A stretch of DNA of 64,000 bases from Plectosphaerella cucumerina. Its lineage: Eukaryota; Ascomycota; Sordariomycetes; Glomerellales; Plectosphaerellaceae. The notes below the pieces were generated by a model that was given only the letters and a program-made list of their open reading frames with translations, did no database searches and had not been told where the DNA came from. Of the stretch, positions 1 to 11,098 are shown one piece after another. The stretch's first letter is position 1. Each line of letters starts with the position of its first letter. The position numbers and the translations under genes are program-made. The stretch is taken from NCBI GenBank assembly GCA_020746995.1, contig JAGPXD010000005.1, positions 434,001 to 498,000 on the forward strand, given 5' to 3'.

Positions 1-912
1 CGTCGGGGTTGGTCGGGCAGGGTGCAGGCAGGGTGCGCTGGCCTTCGTTGAGTGGGAAAATTGGGAGGGTGGGCAGTGGGCAGGACCGGGGCCCAGGCCG
101 GGGTCTGCCCGGCTGGCTGGACTGTGCTGCTCTGGCACACTGCAAGGACCGGTCGGTCAGTCGGTCGCTGGCCTGGAGGCTGGCAGGGCCCAGTTTCCAG
201 TGGGAGCTTGGAGCGATGAAGCACCGATGATGAAAGAGGCTCTGCCCGTCCACCTGCCTGTCGATTGGGGTCCAGTGAACGCCGTACTCTCCGACTGACT
301 GGTCCTGCCCGACCTTGATTCCTCCTCTGCCCGTTGCTGTATGCATGTGCTGCCGCCTGCCGGTGTCGACCTCCGGCGCATCATCGCCACCGATTACACA
401 TCCCTGGATCCCGCCTTGCCCGCTCCGCCGCCGGTTTTAATCGCGCGCCGCCCACTGGCATTCCACTTCCACCGTCTTCCAGACCCAGTTGCGTGCTCCC
501 CCGCCGCTAGAAAACAACCTAGAAGAAGACCCGCCGCGCTCCAGGTCACGCCCACCGCATTTCCGGTGCACTGCAGAGACCTGAACGTTGACTCTGCGCC
601 GCAACCGGGGGCTAGGAGCAGAAGCACGGATGCCTGGGCGGCGGGCGCGGGTGGCTGGGAGATGCTCGGCCGGGATGGCACTGACAGGTGGCAGGACGAC
701 ACCACTTGACCTGGACCGTCCACGAGCTCAGGGATCATCCGGGTTGATGCGCTACGACTCGCATCGTGGGTGGCACTGCAGACGGTGCCTTGTCTCTTGG
801 TATTTTTCTCCTTTCTCATCCTCACGGGCATAATGCTCCAGCTGCTGCTTCCAACTCATCTCTTCATCATGCGTCGCTCGCTTCGTCCGACAAACTTCCC
901 TCCATTCCCTCC
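1..912. other. Intergenic, 3-prime flank of MetAP1
   Basis: No reading frame here has a recognisable domain or a coherent exon structure; overlapping frames on both strands are low-complexity Arg/Pro/Ala-rich translations typical of GC-rich noncoding DNA. A pyrimidine-rich tract lies around 795-830. The region directly follows the stop codon of the minus-strand MetAP1 gene, so part of it is probably its 3-prime UTR. The window edge prevents seeing what lies further left. Confidence 0.6.
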
Positions 913-2274
913 CTACTGACCGTTCGTCTTCACCTCGGGCATGGGCACAGGCCCGCCCGGCGATGTCGGCATGCGGGCCGTCAGCACCTCGACGCCATCC
1001 TCCGTCACAAGCAGCGTGTGCTCTGCAATATGTCAGCAACTTCCTCGGGCACACACACACCGCCAAGGTAACTCACCGAACTGCGCCGTCTTCTTGCCGT
1101 CAATGGTCGTGCTGGTCCAGTTGTCGGGCCAGGTCACGTCGCGGTACTTGCCAAGGGCGATCATGGGCTCAATGGTAAAGGTCATGCCGGGCTTGCACTC
1201 GCCGACGGCCTTGTTCTTGGCGTAATGCGGCACATTGGGCGGACAGTGGAAGAGCTTGTTGACGCCGTGGCCGCAGTATGTACGGATGACGCTGCAGTCC
1301 TGCGACTTTGCGTGCTTCTCGATGATGTTCCCGAACTCGCGGATCAGCGTGCCGGGCTTGACCGCAGCGATGGACTGCTCCAGGCACTCGCGCGCCGCCT
1401 CGACCACGCGCACCGTGTCGGGGTCGGCCTTGGCCTTGTCGCCGATGTAGTACGTCTCGTTGAGGTCGCTGTGGTAGCCCTCGTGGTATAGCGACACATC
1501 GATGTTGAGGATGTCGCCATCGAGCAGCACGCGCTGGTCGGGGATGCCGTGGCAGATGACCTCGTTGACCGAAGTGCACACTGACTTGGGGAAGTGGTTG
1601 TAGTTGAGCGGCGAGGGGTAGGACTGGGTTGTCAGCTCCTGTTCCACGGAACAAGTCCCGGGGCATATGTTCTCACCTTCCTCTCGATACACGCCTCGTG
1701 CACGATCCTGTCAATCTCGTCCGTCGTCACACCGGGTTTGGCGGCCGCAGCGGCGATATCCAGCACCTCACGCGCAAGGATAGACACCTTGCGCATGGCC
1801 GCGATGCCCTTCGCATCGAGGATCTCAGGCTTCGACCTGCTCAGCAGCCGGGGGTAGTTCGGGATGCCGGACTCGGACCACTCGGGGTGAGGGATGCTCT
1901 TGGGGATGACGCGCTTCTTGGACAGCGGGTAGACGGGGCGCAGGGGGCCGGCGAAGGGGTAGGTCGGGAAAGGGTTGAAGAAACCGGTCTCTGGATCTGG
2001 TTTAGAGACTACTTTGGGCGGAAAGACGTGGCGGAGTATACTTGTCTCGGTCTTGTGCACGCTCTTGTGGCTGGTCTGGGGAGTGTCAGCGGAGGTGCAA
2101 GACTAGGGGTCAGCAGATGAGGTGACGCACCCAGTTCTTCTTGAAGCAGTCCTGCGAGCAGAAGAAGCTATCCTTGATGCCGGCCTTGAGGCACGTCGGG
2201 CACTGCAGGGCGCCGGCGTCGTTAGGGCAGTCGGTGCCCAGGCACTTGCGCTTGGCGGGGGGTTCTTCGCTCAT
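913..2274 (-). CDS. map1: Methionine aminopeptidase 1 (four exons)
   Basis: Removes the initiator methionine from nascent proteins at the ribosome. Spliced model on the minus strand: exons 2131-2274, 1677-2075, 1077-1623 and 913-1022, giving 399 aa, the usual length for type-1 MetAP. The N terminus (about residues 6-53) is the MYND-like zinc region, with paired cysteines in CLGTDC, CPTC and CSQDC followed by HKSVH. The M24 peptidase domain follows, with metal ligands visible in NIDVSLYHEGYHSDLNET, YCGHGV and TFTIEP and a final Glu-proximal QFEHTLLVTEDG motif that is only restored by joining exons 3 and 4. The MSEEPP start is the first ATG in frame. It is divergent from the N-myristoyltransferase gene, whose substrates must first be processed by this enzyme. 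Identity is certain; exon ends are inferred from GTGCGT, GTGAGA and GTGAGT donors. Confidence 0.93.
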
Positions 2275-3153
2275 GATAATGGTCGTCTGGTGGGCGGTGT
2301 CGAGGGACCGGATGTGTGCGGGAGGAGCAGTTGGAGGTGAGGCAAAGGTGAACGTACGATGGCGATGTCTGTGTGGAAAATTGCAACGCCGGCGCAGTGG
2401 AGGGGCATGCAGTTGAGAGCTGCGCGGCAAGATTTCGCGATGTCAGAAAAGTCCAGCGGCAGGAGCTCGCCAGCGGTTGCCAAAAGTTGTCTTAGTCAGC
2501 CGCATGTAGCCGTGGTGCGCGCCGAGGTTCAAGCGGTCGGACTCAGACAGACTCGAACTCAAGACTCAGAGGTGCAAAGGCTTGACTGTTGCATGGCTCT
2601 TGAATATGGGAAGTCATTCTCAGTGGTGTTCTCAGGATGAAAAATTTCTCCTCTTGCGTTCCATGCTTTTCTGCGATGTCATGAACCAGCCCTGAGTTTT
2701 GATCGACTCGTCCACGGCTAGAGCTGATGGACATAGCTTCAAATCCGTGTCCCTCCAACTGATGTCGAAATATTGGTAGGATCACATAGAAGACATGTCC
2801 ATCTTTTCAGGCTCCAGCTTAGCACCATACATAGAACAAGCTGTCCACCCCATTCGTGTCCTCTAGCAGTGGTGGTGGTCGGCGGTCAACAAGACAGAAC
2901 GTCAGGCTGGCAATCACAGGCTCGAGCTGCCCCAAATGACGGCTGCCCCGCCATCAAACACACCGCAACTGCCCCGCAGTCGACACACCTGTGCTCCAAC
3001 TTCGACCGCCCGCCAGCCAGACAACATCACATGCCCTGGCAGAGCTCACACTCGCGCACCACAAGATTCGGAGCCGGCCATTGACACCGCCCCGACAACT
3101 TAACACCCCATTCCCTCACCACCACCTCCCGCCGAAGCCAAAGGCCCCCGACA
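2275..3153. promoter_or_regulatory. Shared divergent promoter, MetAP1 / NMT
   Basis: This 879-bp gap separates the start codons of the two divergently transcribed genes for methionine aminopeptidase 1 (minus) and N-myristoyltransferase (plus). No ORF in it is supportable. No clear TATA box is visible on either side, as is common for housekeeping promoters; the last 130 bp before the NMT start are C-rich (CACC/CCTCACC runs), typical of a fungal 5-prime UTR. Confidence 0.6.
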
Positions 3154-4934
3154 ATGCCTGCTGAGGAATCCAAGCCCGTCGACCCCGCCGTCGTGGCAGA
3201 GGCCGCAAAGGTCCTCGCCGAGGCCTCCGAAACCTCCCAGGGCAAGCAGCCCGAGGTCGAGTCCGACGACGACGACGCCACCGAAGATGTCCCCGCCGGA
3301 TCGTCCGCCGCGGCCGACACGGGTGCCGCGAAGAAGAAGAAGAAGTCCAAGCGCAAGAAGATCAAGGAGGTCTTCTCCGGAAAGTCGGCCGCCGACGAGA
3401 GCGGCAAGGATGTCAAGAAGGCCATCGGCTCGCTCTCCAACGAGCAGGTCCAGGAGCTTCTCAACCTCAACCCTGCGCTTGCCCAGGAGCTCGCCGGCAG
3501 CTCGGACAAGGATGCCTCCGAGGCGCTGAAGAAGCTCAAGCTCGAGGACATCCTCACCGGTCTCGCCGCCAGCGGCAAGAACGTCAAGGACATGGCCAGC
3601 TACAAGTTCTGGGGTACCCAGCCCGTGCCGAAGTTTGGTGACTTCGAGGGTCGCGTCGAGGAGGGTCCGCTGCGCATCCAGAAGGTCGAGGACGTTCCCA
3701 AGGAGCCGCCTACCATGATCGCTGGCTTCGAGTGGGTCACCATGGACCTGGAGAACGACGATGAGATGAAGGAGGTCTACGAGCTGCTGAACGGCCACTA
3801 CGTCGAGGACGACGAGGCCATGTTCCGCTTCAACTACTCGCCGTCTCTTCTCAAGTGGTAAGCTGCGCCATCTTTGTCTACTGGCTGGAAGTAGTGCTAA
3901 CATCCCAGGGTTCTGATGGCGCCTGGCTGGAAGAAGGAATGGCACGTCGGCGTCCGCGCCTCGCAGTCGCGCAAGCTCGTCGCCTTCATCTCCGCCGTCC
4001 CCGTCAACGTGCAGCTCCGCAAGAACGTCCTGCTGACTTCCGAGGTCAACTTCATCTGCGTGCACAAGAAGCTCCGCGGCAAGCGCCTGGCGCCCGTGCT
4101 GATCAAGGAGATCACCCGCCGCAGCAACGAGAACGAGATCTGGCAGGGCCTGTACACGGCCGGCGTAGTGCTGCCCACCCCCGTCAGCACGTGCCGCTAC
4201 TACCACCGCGCCCTCAACTGGCAGAAGCTCTACGAGGTCGGCTTCAGCCCCCTGCCGCCCGGCAGCAAGCCCCAGTACCAGATCAGAAAGTACCAGCTGC
4301 CTTCCAACACCAACACCCAGGGCCTGCGCGAGATCCGCGAGAGCGACGTCGACGCTGCGCTCGCCCTGTACTCCAAGTACATGGCCCGCTTCGAGCTGTG
4401 GCCTAAGTACACGAGGGAGGAGTTCATCCACTGGTTCATCCCTAAGAAGGAGCCCGAGCAGGTCGTCTGGACCTACGTCGTCGAGGTGAGTCTCGAGCCA
4501 CATGAGTCGGATGGTGCCACCGCTAACAGCCGCAGACCAACGGCGAGATCACCGACATGTTCTCCTTCTACAACCTGGAGTCATCCATCATCAACAGCAC
4601 CAAGCACCAGAACGTTCGCGCCGCCTACCTCTTCTACTATGCCAGCACCACCGGCATCACCGAGCCCGTCGACAAGACGGCGCTTAAGACGCGCCTTAAC
4701 GCCCTCATCGCCGACGCCCTCATCCTGGCCAAGCGCTACAACTTTGACGTCTTCAACGCCCTCTCCCTCATGGACAACGGCCTCTTCCTGGAGCAGCAAA
4801 AGTTCGGCCCCGGTGACGGCCAGCTGCATTACTACCTGTTTAACTACCGCGCGAACCCCATCCGCGGCGGCGTCGACCAGCGCAACAAGCTGGATGAGGA
4901 GAACCTCAGCGGCATCGGCCTGGTCATGATGTAA
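3154..4934 (+). CDS. NMT1: Glycylpeptide N-tetradecanoyltransferase (N-myristoyltransferase)
   Basis: Transfers myristate from myristoyl-CoA to the N-terminal glycine of cytosolic proteins. Exons 3154-3857, 3909-4485 and 4536-4934 give 559 aa. The N-terminal about 90 residues are acidic and carry a lysine-rich block (KKKKKSKRKK), the ribosome-targeting type of extension of eukaryotic NMTs. The catalytic GNAT-fold pair follows: KFWGTQPVPKFGD, the N-terminal domain, then after intron 1 the codons rejoin as W-V-L-M before APGWKKEWHVGVRASQ, and the acyl-CoA binding segment EVNFICVHKKLRGKRLAPVL. The C terminus ends LSGIGLVMM, matching the family's C-terminal carboxylate that acts as catalytic base. 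Intron 1 (GTAAGC...CTAAC...CAG) splits a Trp codon; intron 2 is phase 0. Divergent from MetAP1. Confidence 0.95.
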
Positions 4935-5131
4935 GGGGGGGAAGGGGGATTTTCATGTAACGGCCGAATCGCGGAAATGAAATTTGTGCATCAGCAGCAA
5001 TGAGGGTCAAAACTGGACAGACATGATGACGGCGGGAGACATGGGGCGAGGGATATATCCAAATACCATTGCATCGGTCCGAGAATAGGCGCCTGCTGTC
5101 TGTGAAAGAAGGAAACGATTGCGTGTAATGA

Positions 5132-6246
5132 TCATGCACTTGCCTCGGTGCGCAGCTTCTCGCCCAGCTCGATGCGCTCCGTAAAGAACTTCTTGAACCA
5201 GTCGACATTTTCCATCACTGGTGCATGGCCCATACCCTCGACAACCATGCCGACAGACGGCTGCAGGCCCTCGATGAGTTTCCTGCCGAAACGCACATCG
5301 ATCATGTTATCCCTCGTGCCGTGGACGACAGCAATACGCTCACGGCCAACCTTGTCGCCAAGCTCGCGCAGCTGCGCCGGCGTCTTGACGTGGAAACCAG
5401 CGGCAATGAGCTGCAGCAAGAACCCCTTTGCCGTAAACAGCTTCTTATCGCCGCGCTTGGTGAGCTCCTGGGCCTGGAAGCGTTGGAAGTTCGAGTCGAA
5501 GCGAACGTAGGCGTCTGCTCCTGGGGGCGGGAGGCAGTTTGGTGTGACGCCGGGGACGGGGAGGTCCTTCGCCTCGTCAGGGGCGAGGAGGTACTCTTCT
5601 GTGAAGATCTGAAGAGCTGTGGCGCGGATGGCTTCCTCGGCGGGCTTGGGGATGATCATGCCCGCGCGCTGCCAGAGGACGGATGGGAGGTTACGGGTTG
5701 TCTCCATCGAGGCGGCGGTGCAGAGCAAGCTGAGGGAGGCGATGAGGTCAGGGACCATGAGGGCGAGTTCCTGGGAGATCATGCCGCCGAGGGAGATGCC
5801 GCAGACGTGGAGGGAGCGAGGGGTGTCGGACCAACCGACGTGGTCGAGCACCTCGAGGACATCGCGCGCCATCTGGGAGGTGGAGTAGCGCTGGAGCGGG
5901 CTGCCGGAGAGGCCGATGCCGCGGTTGTCGATGAGGAGGACCGAGTACTCGTCGCCGTGGTCGTGAGCGAAGTGTTTCGTCTGACGCTGCCAGGAGGTAG
6001 CCAGACCGGCGAGGCCCATGACAAGGAGGATGCGACGGGGGCCGGTACCGTGGAGTTCCCAGGCGATGTCGATGGGGCCGCCGCGGCCGATGGCGCAGGG
6101 GAGGATGCCCTTCTTCGTGGGCTCGAGCTTCCAGATGACACCTGCGTAGGCGGGATGCTTCATTGTCTCCTCGGCGGAGGGGAAGTTCCTGTGAGGGTTA
6201 GTTGAGGTGTGTGTTGAGCTGGTGGTGAGACGTACAGTTCGGCCAT
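5132..6246 (-). CDS. Alpha/beta hydrolase fold protein
   Basis: Two exons, 6236-6246 and 5132-6188, give 355 aa; the first exon encodes only M-A-E-L and is joined through a GTACGT donor and CACAG acceptor, extending the protein by 12 residues beyond the downstream ATG. The fold signature is clear: oxyanion strand LLVMGLAGLATSW, the DNRGIGLSG turn, the nucleophile elbow GISLGG with Ser near residue 136, an acid Asp in VHGTRDNMID and the catalytic His in GMGHAPV near the C terminus. There is no signal peptide, so it is probably cytosolic or peroxisomal. The substrate cannot be read from the sequence. It lies tail to tail with NMT (197 bp between stop codons). Confidence 0.85.
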
Positions 6247-6892
6247 GTTGTCGGTGGGATGGTGGTGATCCTCGGGGGAAGAAGTATGTTCAGTGAAGCA
6301 AAGGATCAACCGGAAATGTCTTGAGACGTCTGAAAAGGTTCGTTCTATGTAAGCTTCTCAGGATCTGGCGACGGTGTCGGGAAAGGTAAGTGCATTCCTG
6401 TGATGCTCGGCTGAGGTCGAAGTCAAGTCCAAGTCCAAGCGTGGGGTCTGAGATGCAGGCACGGCACGTCGCGATACGGCGGTACGTCATCCTGGGCGCG
6501 CCTCTCGGGGCAGACGAGGTGTCCGCATAACGCAAGCCGAGGCATGCGAAATGGTCCCAACGAGGCTATCTGGAATATGCACAGAGTCTGACTTTTGAAG
6601 GCTAGATGTTCAGGAGGATTGGAAGGGAGGACATCTTGGTTCTTATTTTATTCAGTGCTTCGGAATCTGGATTCCCTGCCCAACGACCTCCAGCTCCTTC
6701 ACCAGTGCAGCTTCCACCGCCGAGTCGCGCTGGCGCCCCCACCGCCTTCCCTTTTCCCAAGTTTGGCGGCAGTATCCGGCCATTTCGCATTTGCGCCTTC
6801 CAACGTCAGGACAGCTCCAGCACGAAACACCATCAACACGCTCCCAAGGCACCTCCCGACGCCATGCCCAGTACAGCAACCCCATCATCGAA
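6247..6892. other. Intergenic, divergent promoter region
   Basis: Lies between the divergently transcribed hydrolase (minus) and the ZZ/EF-hand protein (plus). In-frame sequence upstream of the plus-strand gene extends to about 6791 but contains no ATG before 6893, so it is taken as 5-prime UTR. Nothing else recognisable. Confidence 0.5.
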
Positions 6893-9595
6893 ATGTGGCT
6901 AACACTGCCATCCGACAGCTTGACGCGACCGCGGTTCGCCGTGGCGGCCGTGTCTGCCATCGCCGCCGCATCGCTCAGCTACTACGCATACAGGTCCTAC
7001 AGCAACGACCTCTCGTCAGGCACCGGCCTGCACCGCAGTAATGCTGTTAGAAGGAGCAACAGGCGGGCACGACGCGCATCGATTGCCTCCGAACCCTCGC
7101 AGCCGGACGAGAACGCGAATACCGACAACGCTCAGCCTAACGACGGCGATACAGTTGTGGACGACTGGTGGAATGACCCCAACGTTGTCGTCCCTCCTGC
7201 TAGGGCAGGACACAACATCGTCAGCCTGCTGTTCCGAGTCTCCGAAGATAACGCCCGAAGAAACGCTTGCGTCCATCGCGGCTGCGCCTGCAACGCCTGC
7301 GGTGTCGTGCCCATTCGCGGCGTCCGCTACCGATGCGCGAACTGCGCCGACTTTGACCTCTGCGAGACCTGCGAGGCCCAGGGCGTGCACTTCAAGACAC
7401 ACATATTCTACAAGATCAAGATACCAGCGCCCCCCTTCGGACCTCGCCAGATGCAGCCCGTCTGGTACGCCGGTGATCCCGACACGTGCATCAGGAACCT
7501 CCCCAGGATGTTGATCCAGAAGCTCTCCACCGAGACGGGATTCGAGCGCCCCGAGATCGAGGCTTTCTGGGAACAGTTCACATTCATGGCCAACTCGGAG
7601 TGGAGGGACGACCCCGATGGTCTCCAGCTGGCCATGGACAAGAAGACCTTCGAGCGGTGCCTCGTCCCTTCTGGTGGCTCCCGACACGCGACACCCAACC
7701 TCATCCACGATCGCATGTTCTCCTTCTACGATACAAATAACGACGACCTCATTGGCTTCGCCGAATTTCTCCACGGCCTGGCGTACCGAAAGCGCAAGGA
7801 CAAGCTGCGCCGCATCTTCGAAGGCTACGACATAGACGCCGATGGCTTCGTCAATCGCCGCGACTTCCTCCGCATGTTCCGCGCATACTATGTGCTCTAC
7901 AAACAGATGCACCGCGATATTCTCGATGGGCTCGATGACCAGCTGATGGGAAGCACCGAAGCTCAGCAGCTCGTCACCAGCCGACAGCCCCTGAGCAGCC
8001 TGTTTGGCCGCGAGGGCAGGGTGCCCCGTTCCGAGGGCAACGCGCTTGGCGAGGGCAAGATCTTCCACGCCAACGGTGACGTCGAACTGGTCAACGGCCA
8101 TTCTGACGTCGTTGTCGAGGACCGAGGGGATACTGCCACCCGCGTGGACATACTTACTCGGTTGTTCTCGCCTGGCACAATCGCGCCCTTTGGTCCGTCG
8201 TCGTTCCGTCCGCGCGCCGACACTGGTGGTACTAGCACTTCTGCCGGGTCGGACTGGATCGACCGCACGGCCGACATGTACTTTGGCGATGCTGATCTGC
8301 ACCCGCCGCAGTCCGTCGATCAACTGCCAGCCTTGCTGGACGGATCCCGCCGGGAAGCGCACCTGGAAGAGCTGGATCTCGACGCGGAGCTGACCAGCCC
8401 TGAGGAGGAGTTCGCCCCGGGCAACCACTCCGATGCTGAGAACCACAGCCGGGCCAGCCCTGTCGAGGCCATGGATGCCAATGACGACTCTCCGCGAACA
8501 GTTGACCCTGACCAGTTCACCGGTCAGCTGCCGACAGAGAGCCAGCTCAGGGCACAGGTAACGGCCAAGGAGCGGGTCGACAAACCGCAGATCGACCGGA
8601 CTCGCCGATTAGCTGCACGCCAACACCTCCACGAACGCTGGAAGCGACGCCAGTTCTACCTCGATCTTGAAGAGGGAGGGGCCGAGCCCGACGAGTGGGA
8701 CGACGACGAAGACGTCTTCGAGAAGGCCAACGGCGCAGGGGAGAGCTCCAAGACAAGTCAGCTACTTTCCTCGCAGTCGCGATCGTCGTCTAAGGTGCGC
8801 TTCGCCGAAGATGTGGACGGTGACGATGTCCACTCCAATCCTTCGACGTCCCGGAGCACACAGGAACACTGGGGCGACTTTGAGATTCCCGACGAAGAGC
8901 GGGACGCCGGAAAAGAGATTCTCTACCAGGTCACGCAGCAGGCGTTCAACGAGCTCCTCGACAGCATCTTCAAGCACGTCGAGGACCTGGCCGTCCGGGC
9001 GGCGGAGACGAAGATTGAGAGGGAGAAGAACCGTGAGCTCATTGATCAACTCGATTTGGATCAAAAGGCCACAGAGGAGGCCGTGGAAGAAAAGCCGATT
9101 GCGGAGAGGTCGCTGGAGGAACTGCTGCAGATTAGTGGCTACACGGTCGACACCGGCCTCACCCCGCCCGCAGATGGTGAAGAGGCAGTCCAACCCGTGA
9201 AGGTTGACATCGTGGAAACAGAAGCCGAGAAAGCATCAGACTTCCACGGAGTCGCGTGGGAGATGTCCTTCGAGGAACCAAGGGACCCAACCATGCCCCA
9301 ATTCCGACCCAACTCTGCAGCGGACATCCCGGCACCCGCACTTCTTCCCCCAAAGCACGTCCCGCGTTCGCTGGACATCGATAAGGGCAAGAAACCGGCC
9401 AAGATGAAGCGCGTCATCCCCCTCGCGACCCTCATGGAGTGGAGACAGCTGGACCTTGCGGAGAAGCAAGCCAAGGAGCGGGGTGGATGGGGTCGGCTGA
9501 ACTTTGAGGAGTTTGAGGAGATTTACAAGAGTCATGAAAGCTCAGGCAACCGGCTGGACTACTTGGGGAGCTGGGTTGACTTCTGCATCCCCTAG
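6893..9595 (+). CDS. ZZ-type zinc finger / EF-hand membrane-associated protein
   Basis: Intronless gene of 900 aa. Residues about 16-34 form a hydrophobic, alanine-rich segment (FAVAAVSAIAAASLSYYAY) that looks like a single N-terminal membrane anchor. Residues about 124-170 carry a ZZ zinc finger (CNACG, RYRCANC, DLCETCE, HxxxH-like tail HFKTH). Two EF-hand-like loops follow, DTNNDDLIGFAEF near residue 280 and DIDADGFVNRRDF near 314. The rest is acidic, Ser/Glu-rich and probably disordered, with a predicted coiled stretch around the sequence VRAAETKIEREKNRELI and a conserved-looking tail ending GSWVDFCIP. The combination suggests a calcium-responsive adaptor on an organelle membrane; the exact function is unknown. 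The ATG at 6893 is the first in frame. Confidence 0.8.
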   Translation: MWLTLPSDSLTRPRFAVAAVSAIAAASLSYYAYRSYSNDLSSGTGLHRSNAVRRSNRRARRASIASEPSQPDENANTDNAQPNDGDTVVDDWWNDPNVVVPPARAGHNIVSLLFRVSEDNARRNACVHRGCACNACGVVPIRGVRYRCANCADFDLCETCEAQGVHFKTHIFYKIKIPAPPFGPRQMQPVWYAGDPDTCIRNLPRMLIQKLSTETGFERPEIEAFWEQFTFMANSEWRDDPDGLQLAMDKKTFERCLVPSGGSRHATPNLIHDRMFSFYDTNNDDLIGFAEFLHGLAYRKRKDKLRRIFEGYDIDADGFVNRRDFLRMFRAYYVLYKQMHRDILDGLDDQLMGSTEAQQLVTSRQPLSSLFGREGRVPRSEGNALGEGKIFHANGDVELVNGHSDVVVEDRGDTATRVDILTRLFSPGTIAPFGPSSFRPRADTGGTSTSAGSDWIDRTADMYFGDADLHPPQSVDQLPALLDGSRREAHLEELDLDAELTSPEEEFAPGNHSDAENHSRASPVEAMDANDDSPRTVDPDQFTGQLPTESQLRAQVTAKERVDKPQIDRTRRLAARQHLHERWKRRQFYLDLEEGGAEPDEWDDDEDVFEKANGAGESSKTSQLLSSQSRSSSKVRFAEDVDGDDVHSNPSTSRSTQEHWGDFEIPDEERDAGKEILYQVTQQAFNELLDSIFKHVEDLAVRAAETKIEREKNRELIDQLDLDQKATEEAVEEKPIAERSLEELLQISGYTVDTGLTPPADGEEAVQPVKVDIVETEAEKASDFHGVAWEMSFEEPRDPTMPQFRPNSAADIPAPALLPPKHVPRSLDIDKGKKPAKMKRVIPLATLMEWRQLDLAEKQAKERGGWGRLNFEEFEEIYKSHESSGNRLDYLGSWVDFCIP

Positions 9596-9851
9596 TTTGG
9601 ACGCGGAGTTTGGCTGGTCCTAGACCGTGAGCCGTCAGAGGACGGCCGCTGACGGCAGTCATGCCGAGTGGTGTGGTGTGTACATGATCTCACAGTTGTA
9701 CGAGTATCAGATACAAGGCAGACATGCACAATGGAAGGAGAGACGTAAGTGTTAAAGAGTTGGCATAACTTGTCTGACGTCTCTGCTTGAAGTCCACGTC
9801 GTGGGCAACCCTGTCTGCATGCCCGTGCCACCAAAACCGTACCGTCCCCTT

Positions 9852-10409
9852 CTAAGAGTCCGACTTTGCCTTGTTGTTTCTGGCAGCAGCCCTCTCCGCC
9901 ATCTCCTCCCAGTCCTTGTTAAGCTTGCGCATTGCCTCCTCGCGGATCAATTCAGACTCCTTGACCTTCTTAGGGTCTGGCTTGACAGCAGGTTTAACAG
10001 GGTTTTTCTTGAGAAGAATGTCAAAGGGGCTTTCCACGTAAGGGTGAATGACGGGTTCGAGCTTGTTCTCGAATGGTCCAAAAGGTTCTGCTGGTTCCTT
10101 CAGTGGACCCCAAGGGGGGATGCTGGGTGGCAAGATAGGGATTCTGAAGAGTTCGTTCTCTGGCTTGGGCTTGGTCTTGGGCTTGATAGGTGGTTCAGGG
10201 GGAATGATGGGGTCGCTGGTGTCGATGTCGAAGTTATCAATGAGAGCGTAGTTGGGCTCTGGGACCTTGCCCAGTTTCTCGTGGGTCACGGGATGAGCCT
10301 GGGCACGTTAGGAGGGAATGTTCTGGGGTAGGTTGGGAAGAAAATTTGCATGGAGACTTACAAGGGCTGAGGCCGCCAGGGTTGCGAAGACGACACCGAG
10401 GAACTTCAT
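9852..10409 (-). CDS. Small secreted proline/lysine-rich protein
   Basis: Exons 10362-10409 and 9852-10298 give 164 aa. Exon 1 encodes exactly the first 16 residues of a signal peptide (MKFLGVVFATLAASAL), and the second exon supplies Ala-His-Pro after it, so cleavage after ALA is likely. The mature protein is cysteine-free, rich in Pro, Lys and Glu, with PPEPPIKPKTKPKPE and ILPPSIPPWGP stretches, and ends in a charged helical segment (about 40 residues, EESELIREEAMRK-like). No domain is recognised. The intron sits at the signal peptide boundary, a common arrangement in fungal secreted proteins. A TATA box lies about 116-122 bp upstream of the start. Confidence 0.75.
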
Positions 10410-11098
10410 GGTGAATTGTGTGATTGGATTTGGAACGATTGGCATGAGGCTTCAAAGGGTTGGGTTGATTGGAATGATGAGAGGAGGACGATTGGACACC
10501 GAGGAATGGTCTCACGGCCCTGGCTTTTATAGGACCAGCTGTCTCTTGATTTCGGTCCTTGTGTGTGGTGGCGCCGGGGTGATCAAACCAGGCGCCGCCA
10601 CATATGGGCAGAGAGGCGCTCAAGTGAGTTTCGACGTGTTGCCATGTTCTGAGTTGGCGTGTTTTTGAGTGTTAAATGTCTCTGACTTTTCGTGGGCTGG
10701 TCACAAATCTGATTCGACGACACTGTGGTGGCGGATGTAGACGGCGGTGATGCACTTGGCTTGTCACGACTTCCACATTTCTCTAGCCACCCAACTGGAA
10801 ATGAGTTGCTGAAGTCACATGGGGCACACACCGAAAGTAAGGGTCCTTGAACTGCGGTCTCAACAAATGATCACCTCATTTTATTCAGGCATATGGCGCA
10901 CTGCGGTGGACTCAGTTCCGTCCAGTACCTGTCAATCTGAGAACTCTGTAGAACATGGTGTTGGTATGCAAAATATTGATATTGGAGCTAATGATAGACA
11001 TGGCATCCAGCGAAAAGAATGAAGAGTCCTCAGTGAAGAGGAAAAGCAAAAACAACCTGGCCTGATCCCCCTCCCAAACCCCTCTTCAGTTGAGATTC
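10410..11098. other. Intergenic
   Basis: Promoter of the proline-rich secreted protein (minus) and 3-prime flank of the next minus-strand gene. Apart from the TATA box listed separately, nothing recognisable is seen; frames are short and incoherent. Confidence 0.5.
10525..10531 (-). promoter_or_regulatory. TATA box (TATAAAA)
   Basis: A perfect TATAAAA on the minus strand, about 116-122 bp upstream of the start codon of the secreted proline-rich protein. Its strand, position and match to consensus support a promoter role. Confidence 0.6.

Noticed and set aside
1051..1060. CA dinucleotide run
   Set aside because: Only five units inside the MetAP1 last intron; too short to be notable as a microsatellite.
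3100..4503. 467-codon open frame on the minus strand
   Set aside because: Antisense to NMT exons 1-2, runs across its intron and has no recognisable domain.
7016..8446. 476-codon open frame on the minus strand
   Set aside because: Antisense shadow of the ZZ/EF-hand gene.
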